Positions 1-7,884 of a stretch of DNA of 39,452 bases are shown one piece after another. The first letter of the stretch is position 1; every line of letters starts with the position of its first letter. The stretch is from contig CAJLLL010000012.1 in the NCBI GenBank assembly GCA_905207485.1, forward strand, positions 1 through 39,452, read 5' to 3'. The position numbers were made by a program, and so were the translations under genes. The DNA comes from an uncultured Phascolarctobacterium sp. Its GTDB lineage: Bacteria; Bacillota; Negativicutes; Acidaminococcales; Acidaminococcaceae. Below the pieces are notes generated by a model. That model saw nothing but the letters and a program-made list of their open reading frames with translations. It did not search any database and was not told where the DNA came from.

Positions 1-630
1 AATGTCGCAGTGTTCTTTAACAAGCCTGCCAAGCCCTTTGCCTTCCGCGCCGATAACAAGCACCAGCGGTCCGGTTAAATTGGCTTTTGTATACTGCTCG
101 CCGTCCATATTGGCACCTGCAACCCAAAAGCCCTGCTTTTTCAATTCTTCAAGCTGCTGCACAATATTGCCTATTTGAATTACCGGCACATATTCCACAG
201 CGCCTGCGGAAATTTTGGCAACTACTGCATTCAGCGGGCAGCTGCGGCGTTTGGGCAGCAATATGCCATGTACCCCTGCTGCATCTGCCGTGCGTATTAA
301 AGCGCCCAAATTCTGCGGGTCCTGCAATTCATCAAGCAGCAGCAAAAAAGGCACTTCGTTTTTTTCGGCCGCTTTTTTTAAAGCATCATCAAGCGTTTTA
401 AAAGCCACAGGAGCAGCATAAGCAACCACACCCTGATGGCGTACGCCCTGAGCAAGTTTATCAAGTTTATCGCTTTTGACAAATTCCACCGCCACATTTC
501 TGGCTTTAGCGGCAGCAATAATTTCCGTAACGCCTTTGGCTCCGTCCTGCACCATTATTTTATTAAGCGCGCGGCCACTGCGCAAGGCTTCTGTTACGGG
601 ATTTCTTCCGGCAATAAATTCTTCTTTCAT
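1..630 (-). CDS. rlmB: 23S rRNA 2'-O-ribose methyltransferase RlmB (TrmH/SpoU family), 3' end missing
   Basis: SpoU/TrmH-family methyltransferase, expected to methylate a 23S rRNA guanosine (G2251 in E. coli numbering) using S-adenosylmethionine. The minus strand reads from an ATG at 630 and is open to the left edge, giving 210 codons of an expected 240-250, so about 30-40 C-terminal residues lie outside the window. The N-terminal substrate-binding part (EEFIAGRNPVTEAL, about residues 3-16) is followed by the family motifs LLDELQDPQNLGALIRTADA (SpoU motif 1) and GPLVLVIGAEGKGLGRLV (motif 2, part of the knotted SAM site). It starts 10 bases after the thyX stop and is the last visible gene of the gltX-cysS-mrnC-thyX-rlmB run. 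The cysS-mrnC-rlmB linkage is typical of Firmicutes. The ribosome site is weak (GGTGA), so translation may be coupled to thyX. Confidence 0.93.
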   Translation of the reverse strand, partial: MKEEFIAGRNPVTEALRSGRALNKIMVQDGAKGVTEIIAAAKARNVAVEFVKSDKLDKLAQGVRHQGVVAYAAPVAFKTLDDALKKAAEKNEVPFLLLLDELQDPQNLGALIRTADAAGVHGILLPKRRSCPLNAVVAKISAGAVEYVPVIQIGNIVQQLEELKKQGFWVAGANMDGEQYTKANLTGPLVLVIGAEGKGLGRLVKEHCDI

Positions 631-640
631 AGCTTCACCA

Positions 641-1339
641 TTACTGCTTTTTGGCAGCTTCCTTAGCTTTTAAAATAGCTGCAAGGCGTCCGCAGCTCAT
701 AGCGCCTTCGCGGCAAATGCCTTCGCTCACGCAGGTCGGGCCTGCATTTTCAAAAATTACGGGCGCAACTTTTTTGCATTCTGCCAGCATTGCTTCCGCC
801 AATGCACGGATTTCCCACTGTGCGCGCATGCAGCAGCGCAGGCTGAAGAAGTTCAGCAACGAGCGGGCATTAAAAGTGCAGACAATTTTGGTTTCGGCGG
901 CATTGGGCAGTACATAGCGTGCATCTTCCGCAGGAATGCCCATTTCCGTAAATTTGTTATATGTATCCTGCAGCTTCTGCATCAATGCCTCAAACTCAGC
1001 TTTAGCCTCAGTCCTTGCGGCGATTGTAGGCGGCATAATTACTTCAAAATTATGTTCTTTAACATAACGCTGAGACTGCTGCGAATAAGACGCAATGCGG
1101 TGGCGCACAAGCTGATGCGTCAGCACGCGCGAAACGCCCTCAATGGCAAAAGTAAAAGTTACATGTTCCAAAGTGGAAAAATGCCCCATCGCAACAAGTT
1201 TGCGCACCAAAGCCGCAGCCTGTTCATCTGAAATTTTTTCTTCAAGCTGTGCTGCGCCGATAGGAGAATAGCAAAGACGCGCGCTCATGGCAACGGTTTT
1301 TTCCGGTTCCGGCGTATGCCTCAGTAATTTTACCTGCAT
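641..1339 (-). CDS. thyX: FAD-dependent thymidylate synthase ThyX
   Basis: Makes dTMP from dUMP using methylene-tetrahydrofolate and FAD/NADPH, independently of ThyA. The 232-residue product has the ThyX signature RHRIASYSQQSQR at about residues 79-91 (family pattern RHRxxSxxxxSxR), the FAD/dUMP-binding segment. It also has LSTLEHV-like FSTLEHVTFTFAIEGVSR upstream and NARSLLNFFSLRCC downstream, as in other members. Length matches the family (about 210-250). The ATG at 1339 is preceded by AGGTG. It sits 9 bases after mrnC in a tight operon. ThyX between mrnC and rlmB is common in Firmicutes; whether a thyA also exists cannot be seen here. Confidence 0.96.
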   Translation of the reverse strand: MQVKLLRHTPEPEKTVAMSARLCYSPIGAAQLEEKISDEQAAALVRKLVAMGHFSTLEHVTFTFAIEGVSRVLTHQLVRHRIASYSQQSQRYVKEHNFEVIMPPTIAARTEAKAEFEALMQKLQDTYNKFTEMGIPAEDARYVLPNAAETKIVCTFNARSLLNFFSLRCCMRAQWEIRALAEAMLAECKKVAPVIFENAGPTCVSEGICREGAMSCGRLAAILKAKEAAKKQ

Positions 1340-1348
1340 TTTTTCACC

Positions 1349-1816
1349 TCATTTTTTCAAACCATCAAGTATTATTGCAAAAGATTTATCTAAAAATTCT
1401 TCCAGGCGTTCATCTTCGCCGCGCAGAAATAGCCAGCCAACCAATGCCTCAAACGCCGTGCTCATACGGTATTCGTGCATGCTGGCGCTTTTGGGAACGG
1501 TTGATTTGGTATTGCGCCCGCGTTTTACAATTACAAGTTCTTCTTCAGTGAGCGTATCCGAAAGCTGCTCCAGCGCTTTGGCCTGATACACAGCAGATAC
1601 TGCCCTGGAACTTAAATCATGTATAACGCGGATATGGCTTGATGCCGCCAGAAAGCGCAGACGTACATACAGCGAAAATACAACGTCGCCTATGTACGCC
1701 AACAGAACAGGATTAAGCCTGTCCGCTTCCGGTAAAGCAGTTCCGGCAGCCTGTAAGGCTGCCAGAGCATGTTGTTTTACTAATTTATACTGTTCAAACT
1801 TCACTGTTTTTTCCAC
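1349..1816 (-). CDS. mrnC: Mini-ribonuclease III
   Basis: Double-strand-specific RNase of the Mini-III family, which matures 23S rRNA ends in Bacillus. The 155-residue protein is a stand-alone RNase III catalytic domain without the dsRNA-binding domain. LAYIGDVVFSLYVR (about residues 39-52) holds the catalytic Asp, and EYRMSTAFEALVGWLFL (about residues 115-131) holds the second acidic site in FEALVG. The basic RGRNTKS loop between them is also family-typical. The start is GTG at 1816, preceded by AGGG at suitable spacing. The first 16 bases overlap the end of cysS, the classic cysS-mrnC arrangement, which suggests translational coupling. Confidence 0.95.
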   Translation of the reverse strand: MEKTVKFEQYKLVKQHALAALQAAGTALPEADRLNPVLLAYIGDVVFSLYVRLRFLAASSHIRVIHDLSSRAVSAVYQAKALEQLSDTLTEEELVIVKRGRNTKSTVPKSASMHEYRMSTAFEALVGWLFLRGEDERLEEFLDKSFAIILDGLKK

Positions 1817-3243
1817 CGTACGCCCTGCGGGGTATCTTCAAGCACAATGCCAAGGCCTGCCAAAGTATTGCGCAAAGCATCTGCCTGGGCATAGTTTTTA
1901 GCGGCGCGGGCTTCCTGGCGCATGTTGACAACAGCTTCTATCAGCTTATCTTCCAGGCCTGTTTCTTCAGCGGCTGCTGCCTGGTTATTGTTTTCAAGCA
2001 CACCGATAATACCGCAGAACTCTGCAAACACATTCTGCATAATGGCAATCAGTTTGCCGTCCGGTTTCTCGCTGCCGCCGGAAACATGCTGATGATAAAT
2101 ATTAATTTCCTTGCCCAGTTCAAACATAAAGCTGATGGCAAGAGCAGTATTAAAGTCATCGCGCATTGCTTCCATAAAGCCGCTGCGGATTTCTTCAACT
2201 TTGGCATAAAGCGGCTTGCTTGTTTCAGTAGGTCCGCCGCTAATCATCTGCGCCAGTGCCTTAAGGTTGTCCTGCGCGTTTTTAAGGCGCGTCAGGCTGC
2301 GCTGAGCTTCTGTCAAACGCTCGTCACTGAAATCAAGCGGGCTGCGGTAATGCGTGGAGACGATAAAGAAACGCAGGGTTTCAGCATCAAAATGAGCCAG
2401 AATATCGCTTACGGTAAAGAAGTTGCCCAGAGATTTGGACATTTTTTCTTCGTTTACGGTTATAAAACCGTTATGCAGCCAGTAGCGCACAAATGGATGC
2501 ACACCGGTGCAGCCTTCGGACTGGGCAATTTCGTTTTCATGGTGCGGGAAAATCAAATCGCTGCCGCCGCCGTGAAAATCAAAACTCTCACCAAGATATT
2601 TCATGCTCATGGCAGAGCATTCAATATGCCAGCCCGGACGGCCTTTGCCCCATGGGCTTTCCCAGTACGGTTCGCCGGGTTTAGCTGCTTTCCACAGAGC
2701 AAAATCAAACGGATTATGTTTTTTATCATTAACGTCAACGCGTGCGCCTGCCATCATATCTTCCAGCTTGCGCCCGGAAAGTTCGCCGTAGCGGTCAAAC
2801 TTTTCAACGCTGTAATAAACATCGCCGTCCATCTCGTAAGCGTAGCCTTTATCAATAAGGGTTTGCACCACATTAATAATTTCGGGCATATGCTCGGAAA
2901 CGCGCGGATAAATATGCGCGCGGCGGATGTTCAGCATATCCATTTCCTTAAAATAAACGTCAATATAACGTCCGCAAATATCGCTCCATTTTACGCCCTC
3001 TTTGTTGGCTGCGTTAATGATTTTATCATCAACATCGGTAAAATTCTGCACATGCAAGACATCGTAGCCTTCATGTTCCAAAAAGCGGCGGATTACGTCC
3101 CAGGTTACAAAGGGACGGGCATTGCCGATATGCGGATTATTATAAGGGGTAATGCCGCAGACATACATATAAGCCTTGCCCGGATGCAGCGGCACAAATT
3201 CTTCTTTCTTTTTAGTGAGCGTATTATAAACCTTAATAGCCAT
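1801..3243 (-). CDS. cysS: Cysteinyl-tRNA synthetase
   Basis: Class I aminoacyl-tRNA synthetase that charges tRNA-Cys in the cytoplasm. At 480 residues it has the usual length. Visible motifs are the N-terminal CGITPYNNPHIGNARPF (first zinc-ligand Cys next to a HIGH-like PHIGN), the zinc-site HIECSAMSM and HHENEIAQSE, and the KMSKS loop in EEKMSKSLGN. The C-terminal part is the helical DALR-type/anticodon region. The ATG at 3243 is preceded by AAGGAG, which overlaps the gltX stop, so gltX and cysS are co-transcribed. A long open frame antisense to it (about 2086-3264) is a shadow. Confidence 0.98.
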   Translation of the reverse strand: MAIKVYNTLTKKKEEFVPLHPGKAYMYVCGITPYNNPHIGNARPFVTWDVIRRFLEHEGYDVLHVQNFTDVDDKIINAANKEGVKWSDICGRYIDVYFKEMDMLNIRRAHIYPRVSEHMPEIINVVQTLIDKGYAYEMDGDVYYSVEKFDRYGELSGRKLEDMMAGARVDVNDKKHNPFDFALWKAAKPGEPYWESPWGKGRPGWHIECSAMSMKYLGESFDFHGGGSDLIFPHHENEIAQSEGCTGVHPFVRYWLHNGFITVNEEKMSKSLGNFFTVSDILAHFDAETLRFFIVSTHYRSPLDFSDERLTEAQRSLTRLKNAQDNLKALAQMISGGPTETSKPLYAKVEEIRSGFMEAMRDDFNTALAISFMFELGKEINIYHQHVSGGSEKPDGKLIAIMQNVFAEFCGIIGVLENNNQAAAAEETGLEDKLIEAVVNMRQEARAAKNYAQADALRNTLAGLGIVLEDTPQGVRWKKQ

Positions 3244-3255
3244 GGTAACAGCTCC

Positions 3256-4731
3256 TTAGTATAACTTCACGCCAACCTTATCAAGGCTGTTTTTAATGCG
3301 GCTAACCGTGCGCGCAAGGCCCAAAAGCGGAACCATTTCTGCAAGTTCAGGGCCATGCTGGTTGCCGGTAAGCGCTACGCGGATAGGCATAAACACGTTT
3401 TTGCCGCCAAGTTTGGTCTCTTTCTGAATAGCTTTAAAAGTTGCCTTTACGGAAGGACCGTCCAAAACTTCAAGTTTCGGCAGCTTGTCGAACAGCAGAC
3501 GGATAACCTGCGGTACGGTTTCTTCAAGCAATACGTTTTTAGCATCGTCATTTTCAAAATCAAAATTATCGGTAAAGTACATGGCAACATCGTCAGGAAC
3601 CTGTGCTGCATAAGATACATGCTGCTGCGCAGTGGCAACAACATCTTTCAGCCATTCCAGTTTATCGCCGAATTCTTCGCCGTTAATAAAGCCTTTTTTA
3701 ATCATATGCGGTTTAGCTGCTTCGTAAAATTCATCGCGGCTTAATTTGCGCATATAGTGCTGGTTAATCCAGTTCAGTTTGTCAATATCAAATACGGCAG
3801 GGTTCTTGGCAACATGGTCCATGCTGAACTCTTTTACAAGTTCGTCCATGCTGAAAATTTCCTGCTCGCTGTTAGGCGCCCAGCCCAAAAGTGCAAGGAA
3901 GTTGTCAATAGCTTCCGGCAGGTAACCAAGCTGACGGTACTGGTCAACAGAAGTTGCGCCGTGGCGTTTAGACATTTTGGTATGGTCTTTGCCCAGAATA
4001 AGGGAAATATGACCGAAAGTCGGTTTTTCAAAGCCCAGTGCATCATAAATGAGGCACTGGCGCGGAGTATTGGAAAGATGTTCTTCGGCACGGATAACAT
4101 GGGTAATGTGCATTAAAGCATCATCAATAACAACGGCATAGTTGTAAGTAGGAATACCGTCGGATTTAACGATTACAAAATCGCCGATGCCGTTGGAATC
4201 AAATACAACATCGCCGCGCACCATATCGCGCACAAGGATTTGCTTATCTGCCGGTACTTTAAAGCGCACGGTCGGTTTTCTGCCTTCTGCTTTGTACGCT
4301 TCAACCTGCTCCGGAGTAAGGCTGCGGCATTTGCCCATGTAGCGGGGCATTTTGCCTTCTGCTATAAGCGCCTGGCGTTCTGCTTCCAGTTCTTCGTCAG
4401 TGCAGTAGCAATAGTAAGCTTTGCCTTCGGCAAGCAGCTTTTCGGTATATTTTTTGTAAATTTCAAGGCGTTCGGTCTGACGGTAAGGGCCGTTTTCACC
4501 GCCTACATCAATGCCTTCGTCCCAATTCATGCCAAGCCATTTCAAAGCGGCCTTAATATTTTCTTCCGATTCACGGCTGGAACGCTCAAGGTCGGTATCC
4601 TCAATGCGCAAAATCATTTTGCCGCCCATTTTACGGGCAAACAGCCAGTTAAACAGTGCGCTGCGTGCGCCGCCGATATGGAAAGGCCCGGTAGGACTGG
4701 GCGCAAATCTTACTCTAACTTCATTAGACAT
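3256..4731 (-). CDS. gltX: Glutamyl-tRNA synthetase
   Basis: Class I aminoacyl-tRNA synthetase that charges tRNA-Glu (and possibly tRNA-Gln in organisms using GatCAB). The 491-residue product starts MSNEVRVRFAPSPTG, with the HIGH variant PFHIGGARSALFNWLFA near residue 16 and the KMSKR motif in DHTKMSKRHGA. The expected four-Cys zinc region is reduced to CYCTDEELEAER-type sequence. I prefer the ATG at 4731 over the upstream in-frame ATG at 4740, because GGAGG lies only one base from the upstream start but ten bases from 4731. Its own extended -10 promoter sits between ispDF and this gene. GltX followed by cysS is the standard Firmicutes order, although the cysE usually found between them is absent. 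Confidence 0.97.
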   Translation of the reverse strand: MSNEVRVRFAPSPTGPFHIGGARSALFNWLFARKMGGKMILRIEDTDLERSSRESEENIKAALKWLGMNWDEGIDVGGENGPYRQTERLEIYKKYTEKLLAEGKAYYCYCTDEELEAERQALIAEGKMPRYMGKCRSLTPEQVEAYKAEGRKPTVRFKVPADKQILVRDMVRGDVVFDSNGIGDFVIVKSDGIPTYNYAVVIDDALMHITHVIRAEEHLSNTPRQCLIYDALGFEKPTFGHISLILGKDHTKMSKRHGATSVDQYRQLGYLPEAIDNFLALLGWAPNSEQEIFSMDELVKEFSMDHVAKNPAVFDIDKLNWINQHYMRKLSRDEFYEAAKPHMIKKGFINGEEFGDKLEWLKDVVATAQQHVSYAAQVPDDVAMYFTDNFDFENDDAKNVLLEETVPQVIRLLFDKLPKLEVLDGPSVKATFKAIQKETKLGGKNVFMPIRVALTGNQHGPELAEMVPLLGLARTVSRIKNSLDKVGVKLY

Positions 4732-4764
4732 TAAACTCATTCCTCCAAAAATTAAATCTTATAT

Positions 4765-4793
4765 ATTATAGCATAATCTGCTGATGCCGTCAT
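4765..4793 (-). promoter_or_regulatory. Putative SigA promoter for gltX-cysS-mrnC-thyX-rlmB
   Basis: On the minus strand TGCTATAAT gives a perfect -10 (4765-4770) with an extended TGn element. The -35 hexamer 17 bases upstream is poor. It lies just after the ispDF stop and about 30 bases before the gltX start, so the tRNA synthetase genes can be expressed apart from ispDF. Confidence 0.55.
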
Positions 4794-5989
4794 TTTTTAA
4801 TCAGGCTTACCGCAGCTTCGGCAGCAATGCCTTCACCACGCCCTGTAAAGCCGAGTTTTTCTGTTGTTGTTGCCTTTACGTTAACCGCGTCCGGCTCTAA
4901 ATTCATGGCCTGTGCAAGATTATCACGCATAGCTGGAATAAAACCCGCAAGTTTTGGACGCTGGGCAATAATGGTTACATCGGCATTGTTTACATGCCAA
5001 CATCGTTCTTTTAAAAGTTTCAGCACATGCTCAAGCAGCTTCATGCTGTCTGCGCCTTTAAAACGCTCATCGGTATCAGGAAAATGTTTGCCTATATCTC
5101 CTAAACCTGCTGCGCCCAGCAGCGCATCCATCAGTGCATGTACGGCAACATCGGCATCGCTGTGCCCGTCAAGCCCAAGCTCATAAGGCACTTCAACGCC
5201 GCACAAAATAAGTTTGCGGTTTTCAGTCAGGCGGTGTACATCATAGCCTGTGCCAACTCTGAACTGCGGTATTTTTATTTCCGTCTGCATAACCATTCCC
5301 CTGTCTGCACAGATTTTTTCCGCCAAAAGCAAATCTTCCGGCGTGGTAATTTTAATGTTTTCGTAACTTCCTTCGGCAACGGCAACCTTAACGCCCAAAC
5401 GCTCAACTAATGAAGCATCGTCCGTTACGGCTGCGCCTTTTAAATTTTCACTGCTGTAAGCGCGCTGCAAAAGTTCCGCCTTAAAAATTTGCGGTGTCTG
5501 CACAGCCTGCAAGGTGCTGCGCTGCGGCGTACTTACTACACATCCGCCGCCATCAATAACCTTAATGGTATTTTTTACCGGTACTGCAGCAATTGCCGCA
5601 CCTGTTTTTTGCGCCGCTTTTAAAGTACGCTCAAACACATCTGTCCCGGCAAAAGGACGTGCCCCGTCATGCACGGCAATATAACCTTCGCTGCCGGCCA
5701 CTGCCAGTGCATTTTTTACGCTGTCAGTACGTTCGCTGCCGCCTGCCACCACGCTCGTCTGCAATGCAGGAAAATACTTTTTATAATCACGCAGCAAACG
5801 TTCCGTCATGGCAATCTCATCTGCACCGACGGCAACTATTGTTTTTTCTGCAAGCCCTGTATTGCTTACCATACGCAGACACTGCACTAAAAGCGGCAGC
5901 CCGCCCAAAACGGCAAAGGCTTTGTTTTTACGAAGCCCAAGCCGCTTGCCTGCGCCGGCAGCAGCTATAATTACCGTTAGTTTATCCAT
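4790..5989 (-). CDS. ispDF: Bifunctional IspD/IspF (MEP pathway) fusion enzyme
   Basis: One polypeptide carries two steps of the MEP isoprenoid pathway. Residues about 1-228 are 2-C-methyl-D-erythritol 4-phosphate cytidylyltransferase: VIIAAAGAGKRLG nucleotide loop, then VHDGARPF, then VKNTIKVID. Residues about 240-399 are MECDP synthase: GTGYDVHRL with metal-binding Asp/His, LGLDGHSDADVAVHALMDALLGA, and GKHFPDTDERFKGADS. About ten residues link the halves. Several starts are in frame: GTG 5998, ATG 5995 and ATG 5989. AGGTG sits well before 5989, which gives the family-typical start MDKLTVIIAAAG. The stop of the upstream PIN/TRAM gene overlaps this start region, so the two are coupled. ispE, another MEP gene, is at 32975-33838. 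Confidence 0.95.
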   Translation of the reverse strand: MDKLTVIIAAAGAGKRLGLRKNKAFAVLGGLPLLVQCLRMVSNTGLAEKTIVAVGADEIAMTERLLRDYKKYFPALQTSVVAGGSERTDSVKNALAVAGSEGYIAVHDGARPFAGTDVFERTLKAAQKTGAAIAAVPVKNTIKVIDGGGCVVSTPQRSTLQAVQTPQIFKAELLQRAYSSENLKGAAVTDDASLVERLGVKVAVAEGSYENIKITTPEDLLLAEKICADRGMVMQTEIKIPQFRVGTGYDVHRLTENRKLILCGVEVPYELGLDGHSDADVAVHALMDALLGAAGLGDIGKHFPDTDERFKGADSMKLLEHVLKLLKERCWHVNNADVTIIAQRPKLAGFIPAMRDNLAQAMNLEPDAVNVKATTTEKLGFTGRGEGIAAEAAVSLIKK

Positions 5990-5994
5990 TTTCA

Positions 5995-7125
5995 TCACCT
6001 GTTAGCCAGTTTGGCAAAAATCATGCGCCCGGCAGATGTCTGCAATACGGAAGTTACTTCCGCATTTACGGTAGAACCGATAAAGCGCCTACCGTTATCG
6101 ACAACAATCATGGTGCCGTCTTCAAAGTAGGCAACAGCCTGTCCCTGCTCTTTGCCTTCGCGCAGCAAAAATATGCTTATTACTTCGCCGGGAACAACAA
6201 CCTGTTTAACCGCATTGGCAAGGTCATTAATGTTTAAAACGTCAATACCCTGAATTTCTGCCACTTTGTTTAAATTAAAATCATTGGTTACAATAATCCA
6301 TTGTTTTTCCTGCGCCAGCTTAACAAGTTTGGCATCAACGCCGTCAAGCTCCGGAAAATCTGTAGAATCAACAATCAGGCGGTCTTCATCTTCCTGCTGC
6401 ATTTCGTGCAGCAAATCAAGCCCGCGGCGCCCTTTGCTGCGCTTTAAGCTGTCAGATGAATCGGCAAGCGTTTGCAGCTCCTGAATAACAAATTTAGGAA
6501 CAACAATACGCCCTTCCAAAAAGCCGGTTTTTAAAATATCGCCTATGCGCCCGTCGATAATAACGCTTGTATCAAGCAGTTTGTTATCGCTGTAAAGGCG
6601 GTCGCTTTCAGCCGCATCCTTAACGGCGGCAGGTTTAACAGCCCCTTTCAGCGAAGGGAGGCTGCGGTCAAAAAAGCCTACAATATCCTGATGCTTGCGC
6701 AGTGCAACCTTGGCGCCAACCATAGAAAGCACAATGCTGAAAATAAGCGGAATATACGGGCCGATAATAGGCAGATGCGAAAACGGGCCGCCTAAAAGGT
6801 TAGCCAGCACAAGGCCTACGGCGATGCCGAAAGTGATAACCATAATATCGCTTGTAGGAACACGGGAAAGCAATATTGCCGTTTTTTCAGTCCAGCTTGT
6901 CATTTTTCTGATAATGACAGGCGCCAAAACCATCCCCATGCTGCCAAACACAAAAATACCCACACTGCTGGAAACAATGGTTGTTAATGCAATGCCAAAA
7001 AAGCCGTTGCCATAAAAATTATAATCAAAATAATCCGAAATATAGGGCAGTAAATATTCTGTTAGTATAAGTCCGGTTACAGCAAAGACAACGACTATAG
7101 TAATCCTCAGCACTTTATTTAACAT
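5995..7125 (-). CDS. YacL-like membrane protein with PIN and TRAM domains
   Basis: 376-residue protein of the Bacillus YacL type. Residues about 1-150 contain four hydrophobic segments, starting VLRITIVVVFAVTGLILTE and including IIGPYIPLIFSIVLSMVGA. A PIN nuclease-like domain follows at about 190-310: LLDTSVIIDGRIGDIL with the conserved Asp, then FVIQELQTLADSSD and WIIVTNDFNLNKVA. A C-terminal TRAM domain (VVVPGEVISIFLLREGKEQG onwards) would bind RNA. The likely role is a membrane-anchored RNase or RNA-binding factor; the substrate is unknown. ATG at 7125 follows AAGGAGGTGAG. It begins the operon into ispDF and is separated from carD upstream by a terminator. Confidence 0.9.
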   Translation of the reverse strand: MLNKVLRITIVVVFAVTGLILTEYLLPYISDYFDYNFYGNGFFGIALTTIVSSSVGIFVFGSMGMVLAPVIIRKMTSWTEKTAILLSRVPTSDIMVITFGIAVGLVLANLLGGPFSHLPIIGPYIPLIFSIVLSMVGAKVALRKHQDIVGFFDRSLPSLKGAVKPAAVKDAAESDRLYSDNKLLDTSVIIDGRIGDILKTGFLEGRIVVPKFVIQELQTLADSSDSLKRSKGRRGLDLLHEMQQEDEDRLIVDSTDFPELDGVDAKLVKLAQEKQWIIVTNDFNLNKVAEIQGIDVLNINDLANAVKQVVVPGEVISIFLLREGKEQGQAVAYFEDGTMIVVDNGRRFIGSTVNAEVTSVLQTSAGRMIFAKLANR

Positions 7126-7204
7126 ATTCTCACCTCCTTTTGGGCATAATTGTAGATTATGTTTATTGTACTACAAATCTACCTGCAAAAACAGTATAAA
7201 AAAT

Positions 7205-7235
7205 AAAAAAACACCGATTTTCACCGGTGTTTTTT
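7205..7235 (-). terminator. Intrinsic terminator after carD
   Basis: Stem ACACCG/CGGTGT (7211-7216 with 7225-7230) is flanked by an A-run and a T-run, so it can work in both directions. It directly follows the carD stop. Confidence 0.85.
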
Positions 7236-7716
7236 ATTCAAAAAACTTATTAAGCCATTTTTCGGCATCTTCCTGTGTTTCATTGCACACCAGCATCATT
7301 TCACTGACCAGAATCTGCCGTGCGGTTCCCAATAGACGCCGTTCTCCGGTTGAGAGTTTCTTTTCATTTTCCTGCGTTTGCAAAACATGTATTACTTCGG
7401 CAACTTCCAGTACATTGCCGCTTTTCATTTTGTCAAGATACATATTAAAGCGCCTGTTCCACGTTACGCCGCGCAGATTAACTTCCACCGGATGGCGCAG
7501 CGCTTCTTCAATGCCGGGAATCTGTTCTTTATCAATAATATGGCGCAGGCCAACACGTTCCACATTTTTTACAGGAACCATTACACGCATATCTGTAAGC
7601 AGCATCATCATGACAAGATAATCAACCGTTTCACCGGCAAGTTCATGCTGCTCAATAGCCTGAACCGTTCCCGCACCATGCATCGGATATACAATTTTAT
7701 CTCCTACGGCAAACAT
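7234..7716 (-). CDS. CarD/CdnL-family RNA polymerase-binding transcription regulator
   Basis: 160-residue protein that begins MFAVGDKIVYPMHGAGTV, the Tudor-like RNAP-interaction domain of CarD/CdnL/TRCF proteins (about residues 1-60), which binds the beta subunit. The rest (about 65-160) is the helical DNA-contacting domain. These factors generally stabilise open promoter complexes, often at rRNA and stress promoters; the targets here cannot be inferred. ATG at 7716 follows AAGGAGGAGCGCCG. It is monocistronic, with two good promoters upstream and terminators on both sides. In many Firmicutes carD lies close to ctsR-clpC-radA, as here. Confidence 0.92.
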   Translation of the reverse strand: MFAVGDKIVYPMHGAGTVQAIEQHELAGETVDYLVMMMLLTDMRVMVPVKNVERVGLRHIIDKEQIPGIEEALRHPVEVNLRGVTWNRRFNMYLDKMKSGNVLEVAEVIHVLQTQENEKKLSTGERRLLGTARQILVSEMMLVCNETQEDAEKWLNKFFE

Positions 7717-7765
7717 CGGCGCTCCTCCTTGAACAAAATGCTGGTTTTTACTCTAATACTCTTTT

Positions 7766-7794
7766 ATTGTAGCACCAAGCCGTAAAATTGTCAA
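7766..7794 (-). promoter_or_regulatory. carD promoter P1 (proximal)
   Basis: TTGACA, 17-base spacer, TACAAT on the minus strand. It matches the SigA consensus closely and lies about 50 bases before the carD start. Confidence 0.85.
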
Positions 7795-7803
7795 AATTTA
7801 TTT

Positions 7804-7832
7804 ATTTTATCACAGTAACTAATATGTGTCAA
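7804..7832 (-). promoter_or_regulatory. carD promoter P2 (distal)
   Basis: TTGACA, 17-base spacer, TAAAAT on the minus strand, directly upstream of P1. Two near-consensus promoters in tandem suggest strong or independently controlled carD expression. Confidence 0.75.
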
Positions 7833-7853
7833 TCTGCCAAATGGCATAAATAC

Positions 7854-7884
7854 AATAAAAAAACGGGCGTAAACCGCCCGTTTC
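7854..7884 (-). terminator. Intrinsic terminator after radA
   Basis: Stem AAACGGGCG/CGCCCGTTT (about 7861-7869 with 7875-7883) is followed on the minus strand by a T-rich run. It ends the ctsR-clpC-radA transcript and overlaps the last bases of radA. Confidence 0.88.

Noticed and set aside
2086..3264. 392-codon open frame antisense to cysS
   Set aside because: It lies fully opposite a well-supported cysS, has no ribosome site and shows no recognisable domain; it is a by-product of codon use on the other strand.
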